Assembly (NCBI RefSeq): GCF_964340395.1
Contig: NC_135556.1
Span: 27,369,829-27,433,828 of the forward strand
DNA from: Glandiceps talaboti
Taxonomy: Eukaryota > Hemichordata > Enteropneusta > Spengelidae
Reading direction: 5' to 3'
Length of the DNA: 64,000 nucleotides
The position numbers and the translations under genes are program-made. Shown piece by piece: positions 29,940 through 42,728 of the stretch (position 1 is the stretch's first letter; each line of letters opens with the position of its first letter). The notes under the pieces are model-generated. The model was not told where the DNA came from and made no database searches. It was given only the letters and a program-made list of their open reading frames with translations.

Positions 29940-30278
29940 TTACATATACTCGCTTCTTCTTCTATGACGTGACACGCAGTTATTACTGCACAACGGTTTC
30001 ACAACGCAACGCCAGCTGTTTTTATCATATGTCAAGTGCAATAGTTGAGTGAGTGAGTGAGTGAGTGAATGAGTGAGTGAGTGAGTGAGTGAGTGAGTGA
30101 GTGAGTGAGTGAGTGAGTGAGTGTTTGCGTAGCGTTTGGAAAGTCTAGATTGACGGCCGATATCATTTTGATCTTGTCTTTGAATTGCATCCAGGTTGTT
30201 TTTCGGTCTGCCGAGAGACCTTCTTACTTCCCTGAGGTATAAAATATACTCGCTGCTCATATTGTATTTGTCACACAC
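29940..30278 (-). mobile_element. RTE/R4-like LINE C-terminal fragment interrupted by (GAGT)n
   Basis: The 112-aa minus frame starts YLREVRRSLGRPKNNLDAIQ and QNDIG, resembling the 'RRGRPxxxWxDxIxxDLxxxG' tail of RTE-like LINE proteins. It continues after a THSL repeat with YDKNSWRCVVKPLCSNN, matching the usual 'DRxxWRxxVxA' close. The THSL block is a (GAGT)n microsatellite at 30049-30121 that expanded in frame. Confidence 0.6.
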
Positions 30279-31135
30279 TAAATTGAAGTACGCATGTGCA
30301 TATTAAAGAGAAAACGAAAATGGTTATCTCTTGCAATTCTGACGAAAAGTGCATATGCTGTACTCGTTCTACGAAAACAAAACAATTAAAAACTGTTAGT
30401 GGAAAGCCAGATCTGGATGAGTAGCAAAGAAGCAATGTAATGCTGGCATGAAACATTCTATAACCTTTACACAAGCAGTGCTCTTAAAGCTTGGTGCTTT
30501 CCTCACAATGTTCTCACTCATAGTTTACCTAGTCATTCCGTTACTGTAACCAATTTATAAAATTCAGACAACGAATACAATTTTACGTCATATTACAATA
30601 TGTAATATGTGTCACTCAAATCACAACATTTTTTTTTCAAATCACAACATTTTTTTTTCACTACTGGAATCGAACATCCAATATTCTCAACATCTATTAT
30701 ACATATATGTCAACATCTGTTTGCAGAAAATTCTGTCACTATCCAACGTTAAATAGGCTGTCTTCCTAACTGGTCATGTGATAACAATAAAGATACTCAA
30801 TATACCGAACAATAGGTCGATACAAAATTTGTGGACAAATGGCGTGACCTTACATAAATAGTCAAGTACTTTTCAAGTAGTTTTCTTGCATACAGCCATA
30901 TATAGGGCTGGTCTGATATACAATATCGCCAAAAAATAAGATTTCGGACAGAAATGAAAAATCAGGACTAATAAAGTCAATACCAAAATCCCGATTTTTT
31001 GCATCAAATCAAAACCCTTGCCGGTCAGTGAGCTAGGATTTAGCCGATTAATAGGTCACATACGTCTTGGCAATTTTCCAATCAGTGTGACCAGTGCAAC
31101 TATTTTCCTACTAGCACAATACGTTTATTGATGTC
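30279..31135. other. No gene recognised
   Basis: It contains a 27-bp direct duplication near 30614-30660 ('caaatcacaacattttttt'). Nothing coding. Confidence 0.5.
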
Positions 31136-31137
31136 TG

Positions 31138-31568
31138 TAAGGGACAATCACACAATATCACACAAACTCATCAATAAACGAACTTCGTTTCTTTAGGGGT
31201 GAGGACATTTCGAAATTTCGAAAACTTTCACGTCCTCATTGATAACAGGTTCTGTATTTACTACTGAGATGTTGTTATTTACTATTGAGATGTTGATAGC
31301 TTGATTAAAGTTTTCTTCTAATGTGAGATACAGTACTGGGTTTCTGGTTGTATTTTAATGTGTTTACCTTAATCATGTGTTTTACATTGCATCGATCAAA
31401 GTGGTGTGACCGCTGCAATTTTCATCATAGTTTACATCATATACAAACGTGTCGATGTCGCACTTGTGAACGTTCGTTTAGGGGAGGGGGAGGTTTTCTT
31501 TTTCTAAACGAACAAAGTTCGTTTTAATATTGAGCTTGTGCGACTTTGTGCAATCGTCCCTAACGACC
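31138..31568. mobile_element. Possible non-autonomous element with about 60-bp diverged inverted ends
   Basis: The left end 'agggacaatcacacaatatc' followed by 'ataaacgaacttcgtttc' is the diverged reverse complement of the right end 'aaacgaacaaagttcgtttt' to 'caatcgtccctaa'. It has about 300 bp of non-coding interior and no clear target-site duplication. Confidence 0.4.
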
Positions 31569-31814
31569 ACAGGAATCGTTGATAAAATCCTACATGTCAA
31601 ATCGGCCATGTTTGTTGTCTGATACGTTACGTTCAATGTACGTGGACTTTCGTAAACATTCAACCACTATACTAGTATTTCTCTGCAATCCCATTGAAAG
31701 AATTGAAACTGTATCTTGGGCTCTTACACCACGATCAACTAGCTATGTTGGCAAATTTCCATGTTGATACTTCTATCCAACAACCCCGGTCAATAACCTC
31801 ACATGGTCAACGTG

Positions 31815-31849
31815 ACACCATAGACCCTATTTCGTGTAGGGTCTATGGT
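31815..31849. repeat. Hairpin, 13-bp perfect arms
   Basis: CACCATAGACCCT and AGGGTCTATGGTG are separated by 9 nt. There is no T-tract and no gene end, so it is not read as a terminator. Confidence 0.7.
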
Positions 31850-32769
31850 GACACCGATTAAAATATGTACACTTCAACCACGACCCCTCCCCCTCCGACA
31901 CGCACGTACATGTGTACAATATATTACAATTAACATATTAAAACCGAATAGAATGAAAAAAGTAAAAAGTCGTGATGCGTTCCTGACATGAATAGTTACA
32001 GAGGCATTTTGGAATAGATTGAATCGGTAATATACAATGAGTGCACAGTGATTTGGTATATTAAACAACCAACGTTATTCATATGGTGTGAGCCCGTGAT
32101 TTATTGGCATCACACCATACAGTCTGTTCCAAACTTTTCCAAAACGTTCTGGGGAAGAGGTGCGTCGATCATTTGGACCAATCTTTCCGAATTTATATGT
32201 CTTCATCAATGTCATGTTAAAAAACATTGTAATTATACATCTAGCTTAATATGTCAGGACTACAGTCAACGTATACCAATTAATTATATAATATTGATTT
32301 CGTCGAAGTTTTGTTTTTGATATCTTCATTTAATAACAGATTTCCCTTCACTTACACTTTCGCTTCTGCAAAGGTTGGCGAGTGCAATGCATTGCGCTGC
32401 GCTGCCATTGTGTATTTTTAGTTACTTATGTCATAATGTTTATCACCTTTTCAATGAAATGAAACTAGGTTCTTTCCCGACGTTCATACACTTTGTATGG
32501 TGGGTCAGCCAAAAAAACCGAAGTCATCCAAATTTAATGTTTTATTTTGTGATCATTGTGAAATTCTATCGTGTGTTGTACAAATAAACCCATCTGGTCA
32601 ATAAGGTGTCTTTGAATTTCAAATAAATAAATAAATAGATAAATCAATGAAGGTTATATAATTATTAGAACTTATCATACATGCTGTATGCTAACGGTCG
32701 CAAGGTTGACAAGGCTAGTATGTCCACCCTCCGTATTTCAGAATGACTACTACCTGGACAGTAGACTCA

Positions 32770-32777
32770 TATATAAA
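32770..32777 (+). promoter_or_regulatory. TATA-like element upstream of HARS
   Basis: TATATAAA, 63 nt before the HARS ATG. A transcription start near 32800 would leave a 5' UTR of about 40 nt. Inferred from position only. Confidence 0.4.
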
Positions 32778-32839
32778 CACAAGAAGGTTTCGCCCTGTTC
32801 ACTGTTTCTGCATACAGACGAAATACTCGATCAGTTAAC

Positions 32840-34489
32840 ATGGCGGACGATAAGGTAAGGATTTTTTCACCTTTGTTTCATGCTGTAGTTAAGCCAGGTT
32901 GATGGCATAAACGTCTGAGGATACAGTGATTGGTCATATATATAATTTGTAAACATCATGTACAAGTTCACCGGCATTCTCATTGTGGGAGGATTTTAAG
33001 CTAATTTATCGAACAGGTGCATCATTTAAAGAATTAGACAGATAAGTAGTATTACTTAGTACTTGTATGAGTCAAATTGATGTGTATCCTTGAGAAAAGA
33101 AGGAGTTGAAACAGCGATCGTGATGTTACGAACAGGCAGTTTTATTGTGGATTTTTAACATTTGTAATAATGAATCAGACAAATACTTGTAATATTCCAA
33201 ATGATTTGAACCCATGACAGCGCCGTCTACAGAGAAATTAAACCACAACTGTGATATGAGGAGGGTGAAAATATGTGTAAAAATCAATTTCGGTTGGCAA
33301 ACTCCCACCTCCATAAAAGTGTTTGCAGTGTATGTAATTAAATAGTCGACCATTCCTATCCCATAACGTGTTCGTATCGTACACTACGGTTAAGATATGA
33401 GTCGAATAGAGACAAGGCGATAAAACGAAAGTAAACACCTCACAAAAATAAGGTCATCGTCAGGTCACATTCTAATATTTGATATCATGTCTAATCTTAC
33501 TATACGTGCATGCCATGCATGATGCAACTGGTAAAAAGTATGATGCAAGGAGCACTTTGACCCTAGGTACCGGATACGAATGCCGAATGGTCATGTGAAA
33601 AACGACATTACACTTTGTATGGGTAACGTCGGTATGATGCAATCCTCTACATGTAACCTTGTATCCCCGGCCCCCCAATCTGATTAAAATCCGATGTGGT
33701 GAAAGCGGCTAGATGTCCTTATTTACCTCTATTCATCGTGTTGTGACGTTTGTTTTGTTGGAGTGATCGCCGCCTTCCGAAGGCGGCGATCACTCCAACA
33801 AAACAAACGTCACAACACGATGAATAGAGGTAAATAAGGACATCTAGCCGCTTTCACCACATCGGATTTTAATCAGATTGCCCGGCCCCTTGCTTGTATC
33901 GCGTCCGTTCTTAGTCGTAGGCCTGCTTAATACATAATGCTTGCAGACGGTGCACGCCTTTCGAAGAGGGAAGACTTACATCGCATACAAGCAGGACGAG
34001 TCCGTTCTCATTTCATTGGTCCCTACGGAATTTTACAACTTTTTTGACAAAACGAAACAAAACGTTGAATATGTGCTCGCAGTGTTTGATGTTTCTGGTT
34101 TAATAAGAGAACACACATACTTTTCTCTGAAAAGAAGAAACGAAGCAAGAGTAAAGGACCTAGTTATTAAAAATAATTTCGGTATAAATATTTACAATGT
34201 ACTTAGCCTATGTATGTATGTATGTATGTATGTATGTATGTATGTATGTATGTATGTATGTATGTATGTATGTATGTATGTATGTATGTATGTATGTATG
34301 TATGTATGTGTGCGCACGCACGCTCGCATGTGTGTGTGTGTGTGTGTGTTATATTTCGTTGTTTGTATGTATGATTTACTTTTATCTTGTGTATTTGTGC
34401 TCTACTTGAAATCGCTTCATGTGTGTATATGGGTGTTGTATTTGAACTGTGTGTTTGTATGTGCTGTGTTCATGTGTACCTGTGTGCGT

Positions 34490-34536
<47 letters not shown>

Positions 34537-34850
34537 TGTGTGTGTGTTGTACTTGAATCATGTGTCTGCCCGTGTGTGTAGTGTATTTATGTGTGTTTTG
34601 TACTTGCACTATTACTTTTCTCTGTTTCTAGGTAGGAGAAGAAAGTACTCAGAAGTTTGTATTGAAATGCCCAAAGGTATGGAACATTGTCTTATATGCT
34701 ATTACAGTCATGCTATGGTGTAGTTTCCTTGATCAGGTCTTTCTCTAAACTATGCATGAAAATGTAGAATATAAAGTTGCAAATAAGGACAAGAAAATGT
34801 CATCGTTACTCTATTGTCTCTGTTACATCATAAGGTTTAGATGGGCACGG

Positions 34851-34893
<43 letters not shown>

Positions 34894-34916
34894 GGTTGTG
34901 GTGGTGGTGGTGGTGG

Positions 34917-34965
<49 letters not shown>

Positions 34966-37900
34966 GGTGGTGGTGTGCTGCTGCTGCTGCTGATGCATTG
35001 TAATAGTTCTACAGTTAGCGACATATTTCATATCATGTTTTAAGTGCAATGCATATTTCTTATATGATTTCTCAATGTGGACTCAGGAAATCTCGAGAAT
35101 CAAAATTTAACACGATAATTGTTCACATGTGGATTTGGGATCAAACAAACAGATGAGACCAAAAGTCTCTCTGTATTGTCACTCATGAAAATGTAATCCA
35201 AAAATCATGCTACTAAATTTCAATATGGTTTGTTACAATTGGACTTGTGTTCCAAAGAATATACGTAAATCACATACATGATGCATTTTGTCAGAATATT
35301 GACATTGGAAAAGGGGAAGGTGGTGGGGTTGATGAACGGATTGATGATTATTGTTTGTTTATTTGTAGGGTACAAGAGATTTTGATCCAAAGCAGATGGC
35401 AATCCGTGAAGGTGTTTTTACAACAATCACCGAATGTTTCAAACGCCATGGCGCTGAGACTATTGATACCCCTGTATTTGAACTTAAAGTAAGTGTCAGC
35501 TTCATACATCTGATAAATAAAATGTAAGAAGACACTTGAATTTTATGTCACTTGAATTTTAATGACAACATTGTAACGGTTATAGATGCATGTAATCTTT
35601 CTTTTATTTCAAATGTTTATGGCAAGAGTCGGAGTACTATACAGAATATTTGTTATGGCGAGGACTATATGTGTGCCCGGGGGATGGGGACTGCCATAGA
35701 CAACAATACTGGGAGGGCATGCACGAAATGGTTCCCTTTTACTGTCCCTATCTTTGAGAGTAGCTATAAATTTCACGTTAAAACTTAAAACAGAGTTTGA
35801 ATCAAATCTGACTTTCCTCCAAGATTATAATAAATTGTAACCATATTTGCTTTTCATGATTAAGCCTACCTGTATACTCGAAGGACTAACGCTACTACAC
35901 TTTTTCAGTCATCCTAACTGTAGCCTACCTGTAGACTCGAAGGACTAACCCGGGAGGCCAAACGCTACTACGCTATTTGCTATCCTAACTGTCGCCTACC
36001 TGTAGTCTTGAAGGACTAACGTTACTGCACTATTTGCCTACTTGTAGACTCGAAAGACTAACGGTACTACACTATTTGCTATCCTACCAGTAAACTTGAA
36101 GGACTAATGCTACTACGCTATTTCAGCTATCCTAACTGTAGCCTACCTGTAGACTCGAAGGACTAACGCTACTACGCTATTTCAGCTATCCTAACTGTAG
36201 CTTACCTTTAGACTCGAAGGACTAACACTACTACGCTATTTCAGCTATCCTAACTGTAGCCTGCCTGTAGACTCGAAGGACTAACGCTACTACGCTATTT
36301 CAGCTATCCTAACTGTAGCCTGCCTGTAGACTCGAAGGACTAACGCTACTACGCTATTTCAGTCATCCTAATGTAGCCAACCTGTAGACTCGAAGGACTA
36401 ACCCGGGAGGACTAACGCCACTACGTTATTTGTTATCCTAACTGTATCCTACCTGTAGACTCGAAGGACTCACGCTACTACGCTATTTCAGCTATTCTGA
36501 CTGTAGCCTACCTGTAGACTCGAAGGACTAACCCGGGAGGACTAACGCCACTACGTTATTTGCTATCTTAACTGCAGCCTACCTGTAGACTTGAGGACTA
36601 ACACTACTACACTACTTCAGCCATCCTAACTGTAGCCTACCTGTAGACTCGAAGGACTAACGCTACTACGCTATTTTGCTATCCGAACTGACATTTTGAT
36701 TTTGAATTCCCCCTCAGTGTTTTGTCGAGGTTGAAAGGTCACATTTCCATGACGACACCTAATTGTGGATTCATCATGTGACTCGATGGCACAATTTTAA
36801 AATATGTAGTAGTTGTATGTCTTTTATTCTGTACATCCAAGGCCATCGACCCAAAATACAAAATGTAGTTGAAGACAGGATATAACTATGAACAAATTAA
36901 GTATAAAGTGGAAATGTTACAAATGAAATTGTAAGTGTAGTAGCGATAGTTCTTGAAGTCTACAGGTAGGCTATTTCATGATAAGCAGGGTTCCTAAACC
37001 ATGCATACCATAGACATTGTAACAAACAATTCATGACCATGTCAGAATGTAACATTGTCAGGCTTTGATATTAAGAAAGGGTCTCCCTTTTTCGAAAAAT
37101 GTGATATGAAAACACTTTAGGTTTAAAGGGTTGCACGGAGCGTCTCCATACAATTACCCACGAAGTTACCCCTCCCCCAGAAAGGTATGACATATCTCAG
37201 GCTTATTTGGAACAGTTCTCACGAGGTGATGAATATACATTTTTGTAACAGTCACGTTTATATTCTATAAGGAGCTAATTTTTAACAATTGTTATTTCAT
37301 TTAAGGAAACACTGACAGGTAAATATGGCGAAGATAGCAAACTGATTTATGATATGGCAGACCAAGGCGGAGAACTTTTGTCACTCAGATATGATCTGAC
37401 TGTATCCTTTATCAGCTTAACTGTCTTTACGTGGACAATATTAAGTAATACCCAATTAACTTATCACACTAAACATTGTATCCCATGACATGGACACCTG
37501 CCAAAAATGAACTTGCCTCTAAATCCAGAAAGGCGTTAATTCAGATACAAATTGTAATAAAGAAACTAGGTGGTATGTCCATGCATAATTCATTCAAATT
37601 GTTTGACAGTTGTGTAGCACCTGTGCTTTGTTATAGATCTGAAATCTTGGGTCATGAATTCTCCCTAACAATAGAAAAAAATCATCTCCGATTTTGCAGG
37701 TTTTTATTAGGGGTCGGGAGTAGCACAAATACTGAAGCTATTTTGGGCGAGTGTGGCAGGGTTCCACTTTGTTGTACGTACATGAAAAGATGACTGAGTT
37801 GTGTGATATATTGTACATAAGGATCGTTCTCGTTACCCTAGAACTGCCTATGAAATATTAAAGAAATTAGATGACGCAGGTAAAATCACTTGGGCTACTA

Positions 37901-40230
37901 CAAAAGTTAAAGAGCTATTGTTTAAGTATGGCTTTGGTTATGTATAGTTCGAGCAAAAAGTTGGTAATGTTGAATTATTTATGTCTATATTTCCCCAAAG
38001 ATTAACTGATTGTTATCAACAAGAGTGGCATGGTACAATTAATGAATCCGACATTTAAGTCTCAACTGGAACCTGAATTATATTGACAAAGTATCCATAT
38101 ATCCAGATGTAAAATAGCATTAGCAAAATTTCGTTGCTCAAACCGCTATTGAGACTGGAAGAAATGTAAGTAAAACTATCACAGACAGATAATGTACTTT
38201 TTGTGTGAAAATGAAAGTCTAAATGTTCTTGAAGATGAACTGCATGTTTTGTTATTTTGTCCTTTATACCAGTCTCTTAGAAAGGAACTAATACCAAATT
38301 ACTTTATATAGTACCCAACACGAGAAAAAGCAATAACCTTGCTTTCGACCAGAAATCAACTTACACTTTTTCCGTTTGTCTATTTTTGTATTCAAAGCGT
38401 TTTTACTCAGAGATACTATCTTTGTAATTTCTATTTTATTTGTCATTGTGTTCCAAAAGTTACTGTGTTATTTATCCTCTTTTTGTCGAATGATGGGTGG
38501 GGGCGCTATTCTTGGAATAAATTAATTCAAATTAATTCCCATGACATCATTATCACGTGATACAGCATTGTATATTTGGTGCCATTTAGTTATTATAAAG
38601 GACACGGGCTTACGGCATTCGGCGAATCGAATGGAAACGAAAACAGTTCTAACGGCCTATGGTTTTCGAAGAAATAAAAACAGAAGGAGACGAAACGAAA
38701 CGAAAAATGGGAATATTTTGCCGACATTTCAAATCAAATATTTACGTTGATGATTGCCCTTTGGTATGTTGATCGACACAGTTTAAACTATTTTCATCTC
38801 AGTCATACATTAAAATAAAATTCTGAAATCAAATTTACTGACATGCCAAACCTGTAAATTGTAGATAGTTTAACTTTCCAAAGCTGTTATGAAGGTAAAG
38901 GATCAATTTAGAGTGACCTTGACAATGATTACACAGGTCCCATTTGCTAGATACCTAGCCATGAAGAAGATATCCAACATCAAAAGATACCATATTGCAA
39001 AGGTTTACAGGAGAGACAACCCTGCAATGACAAGAGGTAGATTCAGGGAATTCTACCAATGTGTAAGTCCTATCTCAGTCATATAATTTAAAGTAAATGA
39101 AGTTTATAACTGAAGGTCCAGTTCAGAAAATATTAGGCTTGAAAAATAGTTGCCGTTTGCTAGGGTTTTAGGAAAAAAATCTGGCCTGTCCTGAACAAAG
39201 GAATAACGCATTGAATACACCCTATATCACCCTCATGATTCCACAGATCGCATAGCAGTAATGTGAGAACCTATATAAAACCCCGGATTTTACGCTCATG
39301 TAGCCTCCGAAAAGCGCCCCTAGTGGTCATACTATACAATCCTGAAACTGGAATATAGCAGATGTCCTGTCTACTATCATGTGTGCAATCCAATATTCAA
39401 AGTCTGGTTTATTAATTTCACTTAGCTGTTCTTTCCTTGAAACAAGTGACTTCAAAAGTAACGAATTTGATGTTGAATTTGATGACAGGATTACGACATA
39501 GCTGGAGCCTATGATGTGATGATACCCGATGCAGAAGTCGTCAAGATTGTGGCAGAAATTCTCACTGAGCTCAAGTTAGGGGATTTTGAAATCAAAGTAA
39601 GGTTTTTGCACGTTTGAACAACAAAGATAACATAGCGAGTGAGAACAAATACTTCTATCGACACTGTGCGTATGTATGTATGTATGTATGTATGTATGTA
39701 TGTATGTATGTATGTATGTATGTATGTATGTATGTATGTATGTATGTATGTATGTATGTATGTATGAATGCATGTATGTTGTTTAGTTGAAGTGTCCGTA
39801 CCCTTTGATGCACATATTTCATTGTGTTTTCAGAAGAAGTTCGACAAATATTTTCCACTCTCACTAGAAATAAACACTACAAGCTTTCGTTCAGAAATAA
39901 TAGTTATTGTCATTGGAAGTCTCGGAAATGTACATCATAAAGTCACAAGTGGTTTGATCAAAGCTGGTTTAAATAGAAGGAATTCAAAATCCATCACCAA
40001 ATATTGTAGTGTAAGCTCAATAATAGGTTCTTACAAAATTTGGAGATTGAGATGTAGGTACTATAACAACCAGATATCACGTGAACGTTTGTCATAAGTG
40101 ACCAAGAGAAACTCGTTCACTAGTCAGTATGATTTCCTGCAAGGTATTGTGTGTGTATTCTGTAAAGGAATTATGTAAATACTTTACCTGTACATGCTAT
40201 TTTCATGTAAGTTGGAAATAAAAGAATTTG

Positions 40231-40261
<31 letters not shown>

Positions 40262-40584
40262 TGTATGTATGTATGTATGTATGTATGTATGTATGTATGT
40301 ATGTATGTATGTATGCATACACGCAAGTGCGTGCATATGTACATGTACGTATACATTTACACGTATTAAGGGACTTAGTCTTTTGAGGACAGTCGAAACC
40401 TATATGCGTTGATATGTACCTACGATGAGTTCTTTTTATATCTAGGTGAATCACCGAAGATTTTTGGATGGCATGATGGCATGCTGTGGAGTACCAAAAG
40501 AAAAATTCCGAGAAATATGTTCAGCTATCGATAAACTAGACAAGGTAAGATTTGTTAGCGATTCAATAATTTGCAGTCATTAAT

Positions 40585-40631
<47 letters not shown>

Positions 40632-42671
40632 AAACACAGTGGTTGACGGCGTATGAAAGATGAACAATAGCAAATAGTAGTGATTGTTAAATTAAAAATT
40701 GAATGAATATATATGAGAGAGGTTGCATTCATAATAACGACTGGGTGGAGGAATTGAGGGGCTACTCGAATATATTGAAGATATGCTGGGGGTACTTTGA
40801 TATAGTAAATTATATGCTGAGAGGGCGGGTTTTTTTGTTGTTGAAAATATGATGAACGTTTGTTGGTAAGAATTTTAAACACGACAACAAATTATGTGAA
40901 TGAAAGATTCGCACTAACTGAGATTTTCTTTGACATTTATTGTATGAACAAAACTGTTCAGTTATTGTGAGGGCAATTCATACAGCATGCCACAGTGTTT
41001 TCTCCACACTGTGTTCAAAGTGCTTTACTAGTACTGCTGGAATGGATCTATGCTGGCGCAATTATGGCTCTTTATACTTCAACTCCCTTGAAGTCACCAA
41101 CAAATGCAACCCATTACTACTTCTGTAAGCCTAGCGGATTCCAAGCTGGTCACTCTAACCATTCGACAATCATGACTCCAACATGTCTCAACAGTGTATT
41201 TTGGTTCAAAGAATGTAACTTGATCATTTCAACCTCTCTTGATATCATAACATAAAAGATAAAACTTTCAGCTCATTAAAAAATTCATAAATAGACAAAC
41301 TACATGACTTTTTCAGTGTGCGCATCCTCTCTGTCGCATCCTCACCCTCATCACTATGATCACTCTCCCCACTATATCATCACCCACAGCCTCACTCTCA
41401 CTACTATCATCACTCTCGCCATTATCATCACCTGCAGCCTCATTGTCACCACTGTCATCACTCTCGCCACTATCATCACCTGCAGCCTCACTGTCACCAC
41501 TGTCATCACTCTCGCCACTATCATCACCTGAAGTCTCACTCTCACCACTGTCATCACTCTCGCCACTATCATCACATGCAGCCTCACCACCACCACCACC
41601 ACCACCACCACCACCACCACCACCACCACCACCACCACCCCTCACCACCACCCCCACCCCCACCACCATTGTTGTCGCTTTCACCACTATCATCTCCAGA
41701 GAAAAATGATAGTGTAAAGTGTCAAAATAGGGAGTCTGCCTCTAAATACCTTTTTTGAATATAGACATTCTATTCTCCAGTGTACAGTATCAATATAAGA
41801 GAGTCTAAAATCTAAATACTTTTTTGGATACAGACATTCTCTTGTCTAGATTACTTCATCTTCATGGTTTGTTATACTCATACTTGGCAGATATACTTGA
41901 TAATCGTAATGTGATTATAGCTTTAGAAAATTAAAGAAGTTTGTAAAACAATTCTTTTTCGCATGTGGGGGAGTTACTTCAAAAGTCTAGTAGAGGAAAC
42001 AATTATTTTTCGCATGTGGGGGAGTTACTTCAAAAGTCTAGTAGAGGGGAGGGGGTTGTAAAAATATTTCGACTGCGTGGGGAGGGTATTTGAAAAAATA
42101 AGGGGTCGCAACAAAAATCTCCCCCAGTCGTGTTTTATGAATGCAGAATAATTGTCTTATATCTATATAGACTCCTTGGGATGATGTCAGAACTGAAATG
42201 GTAGATGCGAAAGGTTTGGATCCATCAGTAGCTGACAAAATTGGCCAGTATGTTAAAAAGAGAGGTGAGTAACTTATCCGTTAGGAGTGTTCTGCTAAAA
42301 GTATTGTAATGTAGCATGGATAGCGACAAGGTGTAGAAGATTCACAGTAATGTAGCATTAGGAATAAGATGAGTGTAATTAATGTAATTAGAATGTAATG
42401 TAGGAATTACAATCATGTTACATTTGCACATGGAGAGGCCATCAAAATCATAGTTCAATTACCTCTCGTGACGTATTAAACCATAATTAATATCAACTGT
42501 CATGTTAATTACAGGCGGTGCTGCATTGGTTGAAGAACTACTGAAAGACCAAGATTTTGCCAAGAATGAAGACACTGTAGAAGCCTTAGAGGAAATGAAA
42601 GTTTTCTTTAACTACTGTGACCTGATGAATATTACGAAAAATGTAAGGTTGTTTTCGTTATATGTTCTGTA

Positions 42672-42728
<57 letters not shown>

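Noticed and set aside
31815-31849. Transcription terminator hairpin
   Set aside because: Animal DNA, no T-tract and no adjacent gene end.
41313-41709. Acidic [10 protein letters not shown] minus frame (126 aa) as a gene
   Set aside because: Minisatellite within HARS intron 7 with open frames on both strands; no splice or start context.
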